The position numbers and the translations under genes are program-made. Shown here in pieces: positions 1 to 6,782 of a stretch of 6,938 nt of DNA (its first letter is position 1; every line of letters starts with the position of its first letter). Source of the DNA: Opitutia bacterium (GTDB lineage Bacteria > Verrucomicrobiota > Verrucomicrobiia > Opitutales > Coraliomargaritaceae); the NCBI GenBank assembly GCA_003503355.1, contig DOCS01000199.1, forward strand, positions 1 through 6,938. The letters run 5' to 3'. The notes below the pieces were generated by a model. It was not told the origin of the DNA, ran no database searches, and saw nothing but the letters and a program-made list of their open reading frames with translations.

Positions 1-375
1 TATGATCACTTGGAGGCGGAATCAGTGGTTTCCCGTGAAGAGGTGGCCGAACTTCAGGGCTATGCGCGCGAGGTATATGTGGAAGATTCCGTTTATGAGT
101 ACATTGTACAAATTGTGCACGCTACGCGGGCGGAACGGGCCTTTCGCGCCGGGGTCAGCCCGCGCGGAACTCTGTCGCTGAAGGTCGCTGCGCAAGCATG
201 GGCACTGGCGCAGGGACGTAGCTTTGTACTGCCGGCGGATGTGCGGGGTTTGGTCGTGTCCGTCTTTAGTCATCGGCTCGCGCTGAGTCGACCGATGTCC
301 GACCCGATGGAGGAGCGTCGCTCCATTGAGGGACTGTTGGTTGATATTCTAGAGGCCACCCCTGAGCCCGTCTGA
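1..375 (+). CDS. MoxR-family AAA+ ATPase, C-terminal fragment (5' end outside the window)
   Basis: The reading frame is open from base 1 and ends at TGA 373-375, so this is the last 124 residues of a longer protein (MoxR ATPases usually have about 310-340). The TTG at position 10 is not the true start. What remains is the C-terminal helical lid of the AAA+ module: a segment typical of MoxR (EEVAELQ near residue 13), an ATR motif, the sensor-2 motif GVSPRG at residues 51-56 with its arginine R55, and the ADVRGLV...SHRL ending near residue 91. The Walker A and B motifs must lie upstream and cannot be checked here. MoxR ATPases are believed to remodel or mature partner proteins, often DUF58 or vWA proteins encoded next door. 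That is the case here: the DUF58 gene follows after 20 bases and tgpA after that. The family assignment is firm; the cellular substrate is unknown. Confidence 0.9.
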   Translation, partial: YDHLEAESVVSREEVAELQGYAREVYVEDSVYEYIVQIVHATRAERAFRAGVSPRGTLSLKVAAQAWALAQGRSFVLPADVRGLVVSVFSHRLALSRPMSDPMEERRSIEGLLVDILEATPEPV

Positions 376-395
376 ACGGAGCTGTATCGGTCAAT

Positions 396-1547
396 ATGGC
401 AAAGGCGCAGGCAGAGCTGAGGAATTGGCACGACTGGACGGATCCGGACTTTTTTGCGGCGGGACGTCAACAGGAGACGCGTTTTCTGCCACTGTTCGTG
501 CGCCAGCTTTTTTCGGTCGAGGTGCAACGGACGCGGCCGACGGTGACCGGTTGGTGCTTGATCTTGGTGGCTTTAGGGCTCGGTTTCGCGGCATACAATA
601 CCGCTAGTAATATTTTGTTTTTGGCTCTGTCACTATTACTCAGCAGCTTGGTGCTGAGTGGTATCCTGTCCTTCATCAATTTCAGGAAGCTCACATGGAC
701 ACTGCAGGCCCCAGCGCATTTAAAAGTCGGCGAAGTCGGCACGGCGGAAGTGGATTTGACCAACAGCAAGGCATTGTTTCCGACCCTGTGTGTTTGTTTT
801 CGGATTGAGACCGTACTGCCTAATACAGAGGAGCGAGTCTATATGCCGCAGGCGCTGGGCGCTGGCGAAACAGCGAAGTTGGCGTGCTCCTTCATGCCAC
901 AGCAGCGAGGTCGCTTTGAAGTACGTTTGTCGGGGGTCGAGTCGCATTTTCCATTTGGTTTTTTGCGGAAAACGCTGGGTGCCTCATCGGAGCAGTCGGT
1001 GTTGGTGTGGCCGGCCCGCATCGACTATACGTTTCAAGCTTCGCCGGGCGGTCAGCGTATCGCATCTGGAATTTCCCGGCGCAATGCGGGGCTGGGAAAT
1101 GATTTACTCAATGTCCGACCTTATGAGCGAGGCGATGCACCGCGTCTGGTGCACTGGAAGGCAACGGCCCGTTTGGGCAAGCTGATGATCCGGCAGCTCG
1201 CCCAAGAGGGGGAGCGCGGCTATCATCTCTATCTAGATCCTGACGCGGCACGCTGGAGTGGCGCGCAGTTCGAGACGCTCTGCTCGCTGGTCGGTTCGCT
1301 GGCGGAGGATCTTTTCCAACAAGGGCGCTTGGAGTCGGTGACGATCGGAGACGCTGACGCGATGGCGGTGCGCAGTCTTCACGAGCTGCATAATTTTTTT
1401 GATCTACTGGCTCTTCTTAAGCGACAGCCCAAGAGGATGGCGCCGATCTCGGGGCTACGTTCCAACCGAATCACCTTTCGTCCATGCGGGGAGAGTGGGA
1501 TAGCGATTTATGTCGAAGCGAATCAAGCAGGTCAGGCTCACCACTGA
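396..1547 (+). CDS. DUF58 domain-containing membrane protein
   Basis: This 383-residue protein has a short cytoplasmic N-terminus and two adjacent hydrophobic segments (about residues 52-68 and 72-95). A beta-rich region follows, then the DUF58 signature at residues 241-262 (RPYERGDAPRLVHWK, then ATARLGK), which matches the family pattern R-x-Y-x3-GD-x2-R-x-(I/V)HW. DUF58 proteins carry a vWA-like fold in the C-terminal half. Here the expected metal-site motif DxSxS is replaced by D281-P-D-A-A, so canonical divalent-metal binding is doubtful. The start ATG at 396 is 20 bases after the MoxR stop. A GGAG at 378-381 is a distant, weak ribosome-binding candidate, so translation may depend on coupling. 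The 3' end overlaps tgpA by 38 bases. From its neighbours I infer that it is the membrane partner of the MoxR ATPase in an envelope-related module. The family is certain; the biochemical function is unknown for the family as a whole. Confidence 0.92.
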   Translation: MAKAQAELRNWHDWTDPDFFAAGRQQETRFLPLFVRQLFSVEVQRTRPTVTGWCLILVALGLGFAAYNTASNILFLALSLLLSSLVLSGILSFINFRKLTWTLQAPAHLKVGEVGTAEVDLTNSKALFPTLCVCFRIETVLPNTEERVYMPQALGAGETAKLACSFMPQQRGRFEVRLSGVESHFPFGFLRKTLGASSEQSVLVWPARIDYTFQASPGGQRIASGISRRNAGLGNDLLNVRPYERGDAPRLVHWKATARLGKLMIRQLAQEGERGYHLYLDPDAARWSGAQFETLCSLVGSLAEDLFQQGRLESVTIGDADAMAVRSLHELHNFFDLLALLKRQPKRMAPISGLRSNRITFRPCGESGIAIYVEANQAGQAHH

Positions 1548-3750
1548 GGATTTACATCAACTGAAGTGGTTGATTGGAGCGTGGTTAACGCTCCTGGCGT
1601 TGTGGGCCATGAGTGCTCTGGATCTGCAGAGCGACTGGTTGCTGCTGCTGGGGGCGATGGCTGTCTGCGGCGCCTTTCTGCAACCCAGGAGGGTGGTCGC
1701 GATTCCCACCTCTGCCTGGCGCTTGGTGGGTCCCGTGATGCTTCTGGTCATATTGGCGGACTTTGCGTTGAACCTGCCCAACTTCTTGCCGCCATTAATG
1801 CGCATGGTGGTTCTGTTGTTGGTTTATCGCATTTTTGCGCCGCGTCGGCGCCGTGAGGATCTGCAATTGCTGTTGCTGTGTTTGTTATGCGTGGTGGTCG
1901 CGGGCGCATTGACGGTGTCGCTACTGTTTGCAGTACAAATCCTGCTATTCACGCCGGCGGCGATGGCGTTACTGTTTGTGATTTGCCTATTGGACCAGGG
2001 GCCAGAGGTGGCCGGCTTTCAGCCGTCATGGCAGCAGTTCAGTTGGCGACGCCTTGCGCGGCGGGTCTGGTGGGTCGTTGACCTGCGTGTGCTGGCGCTG
2101 GGGGGCGTGTTGTTTGCTGTGGTGGTCGGCATCTCAATGACGCTGTTTGTGCTGATGCCGCGCTTCAATCTGGAGCAAGCGATTCCGTTTTTGCAGATAC
2201 AAACCAAGCCACGCTCCGGATTGAGTGAATACGTTGAGTTGGGCTCCGTTTCGGCGATTGGCGAGGATCGTAGCGTCGCACTGCGGATCGATGTGCCGTC
2301 TTTGGATGCGCTGGAGTCCACTCCCTATTGGCGTATGCTGGTGTTGGATCAATACCGCTCCGGAGCTTTTGGCCTTTCGGAAGCGTTGCAGGGACGCCCG
2401 TTTCGAGAATATGCCAAGCGACGGGAACTGCCTGCTTGGGCGGGGTGGGAAGTGCCGACCAAGCAGCGCAAGGCTGCATACTGGACCTTTTATTTCGAGG
2501 GTGGGGTGAGCCGCTATCTTCCCTTACCCGGTGCGTTTCATGCGCTGCGTTTCACTGCGATTCAGGATGTGGAGTGGCAGCCTGATCTGCATTTGGTCAG
2601 TCTCGATTCCGTCCAGCAAAGCGTTTTTTCGTACCAAGTCGAAGACTTACAATGGGCCGCACGCGCACCCGCTGCGCAGGCCGAGATTGACGCGTATTCG
2701 AGCAACAGCGGAGCTGCTGAAATGCCCGGGGACGCTGGCGCTGTTTACCCATTCACCGCTTTGGAGCTGGCAATAGACGCTGGCGATCGTGCGCGCTTGC
2801 AACACTTGAACCGTGACTTGATCGGTGCGGAGAGCGATATGAGTGCGGCGCACTACAGTCAGCTCGTCACTAATTATTTGCGGCAAAACTTCCGCTATTC
2901 GCTGAGCCCGAATGGAACGGACGGGCGGGGCGACCCCGTTGTCGGTTGGCTGACGAATGGGAGCCGCGGGCATTGCGAGCTGTTTGCCGCTTCATTTGTG
3001 CTGCTGGCACGTGACGCGGGCTATCCGGCGCGCATGGTGGTGGGCTTTGTCGGTGGCGGCTGGAATACTGTCGAGGCGTTTTTTGTGGTGCGTAACAGTG
3101 ATGCGCATGCATGGGTTGAAATCTATGATGCGCAGTCGCAAGAATGGTTGCGAGTCGATCCCACGCCCGGTGACAGCCCGATTGATCCGGATGTGAGTAT
3201 GCCCGCCAATTTCGGCTTCGAGTCGGGGTGGACTGCTTGGCTCGATAGTCTGCGAATGCAGTGGTATCGGCGTATTGTTAATTTCGATCAGATGGATCAG
3301 CTTGAAATGGCGACGACGATGATGGATACTGGCGATGCGTTCCTGAAAGAGATAACAGCGCACTTGCGCCGCTTCGGTGCACAGATACGCGGGTGGTTTG
3401 CGCAGCCGTTGAGTCGCGGAAATTTGATTCGAGGCGCCCTGGCAGCCGGTGTCGGTCTGAGTGCTTTTTATTGCTGGTGCGCCCGCTACTGGTTGCTGAA
3501 CTTGCTGTTTCGCTTATTGAAACGCCCCCAGGTGTTGGATCTGGTGCGTCGACAGGCGACGCGCTATTTGCGTCGCGTCCGGGGCAAGGAGCAGCTGCTC
3601 AAGGCTGGCGATGTGGCGCAGGTGAAGCGATGCCGAAAGCTTTGCGCCGAGCTGGAAGCGTTGCGTTTTGGGCCGCAAGTCTCGGCTCAAAGGGCGAAGT
3701 TCGTGTTTGCTGAGGCGAGACGGTTTTTGCGACGTCGGGTAAAACGCTAG
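1510..3750 (+). CDS. tgpA: TgpA-type membrane transglutaminase (DUF3488 and transglutaminase-like domains)
   Basis: This is a 746-residue inner-membrane protein. Residues 20-160 hold about six hydrophobic segments, including the family-typical stretch [14 protein letters not shown] near 112-126, with another at about 192-216. A long periplasmic part follows, containing the transglutaminase-like domain. Its triad is visible: C489 in [10 protein letters not shown]533 in SDAHAWVE and D550 in RVDPTPG. A last membrane segment lies near 640-662, followed by a basic tail of about 80 residues that resembles a shortened DUF4129 region ([12 protein letters not shown], ending [10 protein letters not shown]). 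The TgpA of Pseudomonas aeruginosa is essential and has the same layout and the same MoxR and DUF58 neighbours; its natural substrate is not established. I chose ATG 1510 because it precedes the first membrane helix and has GGGA at 1497-1500, nine bases upstream. This start lies 38 bases inside the DUF58 gene, so translation is probably coupled. The TAG stop shares CTAG with the stop of tsaE on the other strand. Confidence 0.93.
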   Translation: MSKRIKQVRLTTEDLHQLKWLIGAWLTLLALWAMSALDLQSDWLLLLGAMAVCGAFLQPRRVVAIPTSAWRLVGPVMLLVILADFALNLPNFLPPLMRMVVLLLVYRIFAPRRRREDLQLLLLCLLCVVVAGALTVSLLFAVQILLFTPAAMALLFVICLLDQGPEVAGFQPSWQQFSWRRLARRVWWVVDLRVLALGGVLFAVVVGISMTLFVLMPRFNLEQAIPFLQIQTKPRSGLSEYVELGSVSAIGEDRSVALRIDVPSLDALESTPYWRMLVLDQYRSGAFGLSEALQGRPFREYAKRRELPAWAGWEVPTKQRKAAYWTFYFEGGVSRYLPLPGAFHALRFTAIQDVEWQPDLHLVSLDSVQQSVFSYQVEDLQWAARAPAAQAEIDAYSSNSGAAEMPGDAGAVYPFTALELAIDAGDRARLQHLNRDLIGAESDMSAAHYSQLVTNYLRQNFRYSLSPNGTDGRGDPVVGWLTNGSRGHCELFAASFVLLARDAGYPARMVVGFVGGGWNTVEAFFVVRNSDAHAWVEIYDAQSQEWLRVDPTPGDSPIDPDVSMPANFGFESGWTAWLDSLRMQWYRRIVNFDQMDQLEMATTMMDTGDAFLKEITAHLRRFGAQIRGWFAQPLSRGNLIRGALAAGVGLSAFYCWCARYWLLNLLFRLLKRPQVLDLVRRQATRYLRRVRGKEQLLKAGDVAQVKRCRKLCAELEALRFGPQVSAQRAKFVFAEARRFLRRRVKR

Positions 3751-3758
3751 CCCAGACG
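3733..3758. other. Weak hairpin over the convergent stop codons
   Basis: CGTCGGG (3733-3739) can pair with CCCAGACG (3751-3758) as seven base pairs with one bulged A, around an 11-base loop holding the CTAG shared by the tgpA and tsaE stops. No T-run follows on either strand, so it is not a classical intrinsic terminator. It could help end transcription from both sides, or be chance. Confidence 0.2.
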
Positions 3759-4193
3759 GATGCGGTGCGCGGTCGTCGCGTCAATGTCGAGATACAGGTG
3801 CCAAGCGTCATCGGGCAAGCCGTCGGCGATGCGCTCCGGCCATTCGACCGCGAGGCACCAGGGTGGCGCGAGAAAGTCGTCGATCATTAGCGCGTCCAGG
3901 TCGGCGCCGGATCCGAGGCGATACGCATCCAGGTGCACCAATTGGCGACTACCTTGATAAAGTGTGTACAGATTGAAGGTCGGGCTGGTGACCGGCTCAA
4001 CAATATCCCACGCGCGTGCGAGGCCACGGATAAAGGTGGTTTTGCCTGCGCCGAGGTCACCGTGAAAGGCGAGCACTTGGTTTTCCGGCACCAGCGCCGC
4101 GAAGGCGCGTGCGATCTGTTCGGTTTCGTCGGCGGATTTGGAGACGACCCCTTCTCGGAGTTGTTGGAGGAGGTTGGATGCGGACAGGCTCAT
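3747..4193 (-). CDS. tsaE: tRNA threonylcarbamoyladenosine biosynthesis ATPase TsaE
   Basis: TsaE is the small ATPase of the TsaB-TsaD-TsaE complex, which attaches the threonylcarbamoyl group to A37 of ANN-decoding tRNAs (t6A) in the cytoplasm. The protein is 148 residues, normal for the family. The P-loop GDLGAGKT is at residues 45-52 (K51), followed by the conserved SPTFNLY at 70-76, HLDAYRL at 87-93 and the EWPERI motif at 117-122. The first 20 or so residues are a less conserved extension before the ADETEQIA region. ATG 4193-4191 overlaps the TGA stop of thiL as ATGA, which implies translational coupling and decides the start. Only a weak purine stretch (GAGATC) precedes it. The gene ends at TAG inside the CTAG shared with the tgpA stop. 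TsaB and TsaD are not in the window. The identification is secure. Confidence 0.97.
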   Translation of the reverse strand: MSLSASNLLQQLREGVVSKSADETEQIARAFAALVPENQVLAFHGDLGAGKTTFIRGLARAWDIVEPVTSPTFNLYTLYQGSRQLVHLDAYRLGSGADLDALMIDDFLAPPWCLAVEWPERIADGLPDDAWHLYLDIDATTAHRIRLG

Positions 4194-5164
4194 GAAGATC
4201 TCAAATGCTCAAATCCGTGCGTCCATGGCAAGGCTGTGTTTGTCTCGGCATCGATTAAGCGGCCGATCGGAGCGGCTGGTTGAATGTGGCCGATACAACT
4301 GAGTTCGACGTCTGGGAAATGCTTTGCCCAGTCTGCTTCGAAGGTTTTCAGGTTTTCGTCGGCATCGAGGGTGAACAAGAGTTCGTAGTCTTCGCCATCG
4401 CAGAAGGCGTGGTCGAGCACGGCGCGCCCCGATTTTTGAGCACATGCCCGGGCCGCGTTCGAAATTGGGATCGCAGCCAGATTCAGTGACGCGGAAAAGT
4501 CGACGTGGAGAATCGATTGCAGATCTTTGGCCAGGCCGTCGGTAAGGTCCATCATCGCGTGGCAGCCTGAGTGTGTGGCCAGCCATTGTCCTTCGGCGAG
4601 GCGTGGTGCGAAAGCGTAGTGTTTTTTGAGTATGCTGCCGCCGAGTGTGCCGGTGACATAGATGTAGTCGCCGAGCTGTGCACCGTGTCGTAGCTTGGGG
4701 GCGACGGCGCTGCCGGTCAGCGTGAGTACCGCTGAGAAATTGCCTTCGGGGAGACTGCTGACATCGCCGCCGACCAATTGCACGTTGTGGCGCTGGCACT
4801 CGAGACGGACACCGTTGAAAAATCCTGCCATCCATTTGATCGATACATCCGGCCCACAGAGTAGGGCAAGGACCGCTGGGCCCGGGGTGCCGCCCATGGC
4901 AGCGATGTCGCTGAGGTTGCGCTTGATCAGTTTAGCACCCGCGTCTTCAGCCGACACACTGTCGTCGAAATGTTGTCCATAGCTGACGGTGTCGGTGGTA
5001 ATAATTTGCTTTGCGCCGACCGGAGGTTCGAGCACCGCACAATCATCGCCGATGCCCGCGGGTGCGGGCGGATTGACTGGACCGAGCCAAGCACCGATTT
5101 TTTTTATCAGCGCAATTTCGCCTAAATGGTCGATGCGATCAACCTCAGTGTGAGCCGTTAACAT
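4190..5164 (-). CDS. thiL: Thiamine-monophosphate kinase ThiL
   Basis: ThiL phosphorylates thiamine monophosphate to thiamine pyrophosphate with ATP, the last step of cofactor biosynthesis, in the cytoplasm. The protein is 324 residues, normal for the family. Motifs in order: GIGDD at 37-41 (metal/ATP site), [11 protein letters not shown] at 56-66 (family norm TTDMLVEGVHF), [11 protein letters not shown] at 82-92, GGDVS at 132-136, [10 protein letters not shown] at 205-214 (usually D-x-SDGL, so T replaces S here), and GEDYELLFT at 257-265. The start ATG at 5164-5162 is 23 bases after the xth stop. No purine-rich ribosome-binding site precedes it, only a C- and CA-rich stretch, and no better downstream start is seen. 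The stop overlaps the tsaE start as ATGA. No TPP riboswitch can lie in the 23-base gap, and I recognise none before xth, so thiamine control at this locus is not evident. Confidence 0.96.
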   Translation of the reverse strand: MLTAHTEVDRIDHLGEIALIKKIGAWLGPVNPPAPAGIGDDCAVLEPPVGAKQIITTDTVSYGQHFDDSVSAEDAGAKLIKRNLSDIAAMGGTPGPAVLALLCGPDVSIKWMAGFFNGVRLECQRHNVQLVGGDVSSLPEGNFSAVLTLTGSAVAPKLRHGAQLGDYIYVTGTLGGSILKKHYAFAPRLAEGQWLATHSGCHAMMDLTDGLAKDLQSILHVDFSASLNLAAIPISNAARACAQKSGRAVLDHAFCDGEDYELLFTLDADENLKTFEADWAKHFPDVELSCIGHIQPAAPIGRLIDAETNTALPWTHGFEHLRSS

Positions 5165-5187
5165 GTGTGTGTGCGCGTGGGGTGGGT

Positions 5188-5973
5188 CTACTTAAGCTCG
5201 AGACTGACCGGGCAGTGGTCGCTGCCTTCGACTTGATCCAGTATCCGCGCATCGGCGAATTGCTCCACCAGTATCTTGGAGGTGCAAAAGTAGTCCAACC
5301 GCCAGCCAATGTTTCGCTTGCGGGCTCCTGCTCGATACGACCACCAACTGTAGCGTTCGGTCGCGTCCGGGTACAGGTGACGGAAACTATCAACGAAGTC
5401 CGCTTCAAGGATGGCGTCGAAACGGGCGCGTTCTTCGTCGGTAAAGCCAGCGTTTTTGCGGTTTGGCTTTGGGTTGGTCAGGTCGATCTCTTGGTGGGCG
5501 ACGTTAAGATCGCCACAGAAAACCACGGGCTTGGTCGCTTCGAGTGCTTTGACGTGGGCGAGGAAGTCGACATCCCACTCTTTGGTGCGGTAGTCGAGAC
5601 GGCGTGGGCGCTTATTCTCGTCGTGGCCCTGAGCATTTGGCGTATAAACGGTGACGAGGAAATAGTCGTCAAATTCAGCGCTGATGACACGACCCTCGTT
5701 GTCGTGTTTTTCGATCCCCAATCCATATTGAACGGAGCGCGGCGGGGTTTTGCTCAGAATGGCCGTGCCGGAGTAGCCTTTCTTTGCCGCGCAGTTCCAA
5801 TAGGCGTGCGGGTAGCCGAGAAAGGCGAAGTTGTCGACGAGATCGCTGGAAATCTTGGTTTCCTGCAAGCAGAGGACGTCTGGTTGTTCGCTCTCAAGAA
5901 AGGCTTCGAACCCTTTCTTGAGGGCAGCTCTGAGTCCGTTGACGTTCCATGAAATGAGTTTTTGCGGTGACAT
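5188..5973 (-). CDS. xth: Exodeoxyribonuclease III (Xth/ExoA-type AP endonuclease)
   Basis: This member of the endonuclease/exonuclease/phosphatase superfamily cuts DNA at abasic sites and has 3'-5' exonuclease and 3'-phosphatase activity in base excision repair. It has 261 residues. The catalytic signature is complete: WNVNGLRA at 9-16 (N10, N12), LQETK at 36-40 with metal ligand E38, Y110 in [19 protein letters not shown] at 154-165 (D155, N157), the GFTDEER region at 177-182, and YSWWSYR to NIGWRLDYF at 208-229 (D227). The terminal GSDHCPV carries D252 and H253. The ATG at 5973-5971 is right for the family because the protein must begin just before the first beta strand (KLISWNVNG). No Shine-Dalgarno sequence is visible upstream. 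A short open frame ends in a TAATG overlap with this start. The gene is first in a probable xth-thiL-tsaE operon. A long in-register open frame lies antisense but is not coding. Confidence 0.97.
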   Translation of the reverse strand: MSPQKLISWNVNGLRAALKKGFEAFLESEQPDVLCLQETKISSDLVDNFAFLGYPHAYWNCAAKKGYSGTAILSKTPPRSVQYGLGIEKHDNEGRVISAEFDDYFLVTVYTPNAQGHDENKRPRRLDYRTKEWDVDFLAHVKALEATKPVVFCGDLNVAHQEIDLTNPKPNRKNAGFTDEERARFDAILEADFVDSFRHLYPDATERYSWWSYRAGARKRNIGWRLDYFCTSKILVEQFADARILDQVEGSDHCPVSLELK

Positions 5974-6065
5974 TAAATTTGAATATGATGATTGATGACG
6001 GCCGCCTTACTGATGCCGTGGGAAATTCCTAATAGCTTTGTTAGATATTTCTCGAGTTCTACCAA
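5973..6065 (-). CDS. Possible 30-residue leader peptide before xth (weak)
   Basis: A leftward frame with no stop runs from 6131 to the TAA at 5975-5973. That TAA overlaps the xth ATG as TAATG, an arrangement that permits termination-reinitiation. The only standard-type start inside it is TTG at 6065-6063, giving a 30-residue peptide beginning [17 protein letters not shown] and ending INHHIQI. No Shine-Dalgarno sequence precedes the TTG. An open frame of this length is expected fairly often by chance, and I recognise no family. It could be a coupled leader peptide that sets xth translation, a decayed gene end, or coincidence. I report it because of the exact stop-start overlap. Confidence 0.15.
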   Translation of the reverse strand: MVELEKYLTKLLGISHGISKAAVINHHIQI

Positions 6066-6212
6066 GCGTAAAGAAGTATTGGTGGCGGTGTCGGCTATTG
6101 TTGTTGGGAAAGTAGAGTCGAAATCAGCACTTTAGCTTTGATGAAGTCTAGTGAGTCATGGCAGGAGCGATGGTCTGTCCGATGTGTTCCATTTCCTCGA
6201 TCTGACTTCATT

Positions 6213-6237
6213 CGCAATCGAATTATATTCGATTGCG
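6213..6237. repeat. Perfect inverted repeat, 11-base arms with a TAT centre
   Basis: CGCAATCGAAT at 6213-6223 is the exact reverse complement of ATTCGATTGCG at 6227-6237, with only TAT between them. The element lies in the divergent region, about 110 bases before the favoured prepilin start and about 240 bases before xth. No T-run follows it on either strand, which argues against an intrinsic terminator. Its dyad form and position fit an operator for a dimeric DNA-binding regulator, or a cruciform/RNA hairpin in a 5' leader. No specific regulator can be named. Confidence 0.75.
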
Positions 6238-6280
6238 TCGTGTTGTGTTGAGTTTTCTGATTTTCGGGCTCAGTAAAATA

Positions 6281-6309
6281 TTCGTTTATTCGTCGGTTTT
6301 CTGTATATA
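6281..6309 (+). promoter_or_regulatory. Candidate promoter of the prepilin genes (weak)
   Basis: TATATA at 6304-6309 could be a -10 box. Seventeen bases upstream lies TTCGTT (6281-6286), a poor match to TTGACA. Transcription would begin near 6316, leaving about a 30-base leader before the favoured ATG at 6348 and almost none before the ATG at 6318. An alternative -10-like TAAAAT at 6274-6279 has TTGAGT (6248-6253) upstream, but with an overlong 20-base spacer. Confidence 0.22.
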
Positions 6310-6347
6310 TAGGTTGAATGGGTAACTGTGGTTGGTATGTTATAGGC

Positions 6348-6779
6348 ATGGTTTTTCAACGGAGTCGCAGTGATGGTTTCACCTTGGTTGAGGTCATTGT
6401 AGCCATGGCGATTTTTACTATGGTCATCGCTGGGGGCTTGGTCGGGGTTAGTCGCGGATTTGATTTGATCGGTTTATCCCGTCATCACACTCGAGTCTCC
6501 CAGATCTTGCAGAGTGAATTTGAACGCTTGCGCACCTTGTCATGGGTAGAATTTCAGGAGCTGCCACAGCAGGCCGAGGTCGATATTCAGACTGAGTTCG
6601 GCACTTCAGCTTATGACGCTTATGCAGTTGTACGTGAGATTATCGTCGAGGAAAGTGATTTGGCGCGCGTTGAATTGTCGGTGACCTATACGAATCAAAA
6701 TCAGCGTGTGGTGACTGTAAAGAGTCAGACTTTTTTTACTAAAGGGGGCGTGAATGATTATTATTACCGTACGATCTAA
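6348..6779 (+). CDS. Type IV prepilin-like protein (minor pilin or pseudopilin, PilV/GspI-like)
   Basis: From ATG 6348 the product is 143 residues. It has a short basic leader (MVFQRSRSDG), then the prepilin peptidase site with Gly at -1, Phe at +1 and the conserved Glu at +5 (FTLVE), then a hydrophobic helix (VIVAMAIFTMVIAGGLVGV) that packs in the pilus core. A soluble domain of about 110 residues follows, ending in a tyrosine-rich tail. After cleavage by PilD/GspO the new N-terminus is normally methylated. An in-frame ATG at 6318 would add ten residues, giving a 20-residue leader with a hydrophobic, non-basic extension. I prefer 6348 because it gives the canonical leader; neither start has a strong ribosome-binding site. 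The next prepilin gene starts three bases after the stop, so the two are probably co-transcribed. Size and motif fit a minor pilin (PilV-like) or pseudopilin (GspI-like); the subtype cannot be decided here. Confidence 0.88.
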   Translation: MVFQRSRSDGFTLVEVIVAMAIFTMVIAGGLVGVSRGFDLIGLSRHHTRVSQILQSEFERLRTLSWVEFQELPQQAEVDIQTEFGTSAYDAYAVVREIIVEESDLARVELSVTYTNQNQRVVTVKSQTFFTKGGVNDYYYRTI

Positions 6780-6782
6780 TCG

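Larger units (their letters stand above)
5974..6347. other. Divergent intergenic region between xth and the prepilin genes
   Basis: This 374-base stretch separates xth (leftward) from the prepilin genes (rightward), and must hold both promoters unless xth uses a leaderless or distal signal. It is visibly richer in A+T than the flanking genes and has no convincing long reading frame on either strand. It contains the perfect inverted repeat at 6213-6237, the TATATA box at 6304-6309, and a leftward open frame running from about 6131 to 5973. I see no tRNA, no recognisable riboswitch, no sigma-54 type GG-N10-GC element and no classical LexA box. I could not find a convincing -35/-10 pair for xth. 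Confidence 0.6.

Noticed and set aside
790..1185. A 131-codon open frame within the DUF58 gene
   Set aside because: It is an alternative frame of a gene with a clear DUF58 signature, and its product is rich in Arg, Trp and Cys without a pattern.
3933..4283. A 116-codon + strand open frame over tsaE and thiL
   Set aside because: It is antisense to two genes with complete motifs, and its product has no family features.
4209..4835. A 208-codon leftward open frame inside thiL
   Set aside because: It is a shifted-frame shadow of thiL with an Arg-rich, low-complexity product, typical of GC-rich out-of-frame translation.
5165..5187. TPP riboswitch before thiL
   Set aside because: The gap to xth is only 23 bases, far too short for the aptamer, and no conserved thi-box pattern is seen.
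5167..5952. A 261-codon open frame on the + strand covering nearly all of xth
   Set aside because: It is in the same codon register as xth on the opposite strand, so it stays open only because xth avoids TTA, CTA and TCA codons. Its product resembles no family, while xth has every catalytic motif.
6150..6180. Sigma-54 promoter (TGGCAG followed by GATGG) for the prepilins
   Set aside because: The -12 GC element is missing at the required spacing, and the site lies about 190 bases from the prepilin start.
6213..6260. Inverted repeat as a rho-independent terminator
   Set aside because: The stem is strong, but it is not followed by a T-run on either strand, and no gene ends towards it.
6095..6349. 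An 84-codon leftward open frame across the divergent region
   Set aside because: It is rich in Gln, Asn, Thr and Arg, spans the inverted repeat, overlaps the prepilin start antisense and has no recognisable domain or ribosome-binding site.
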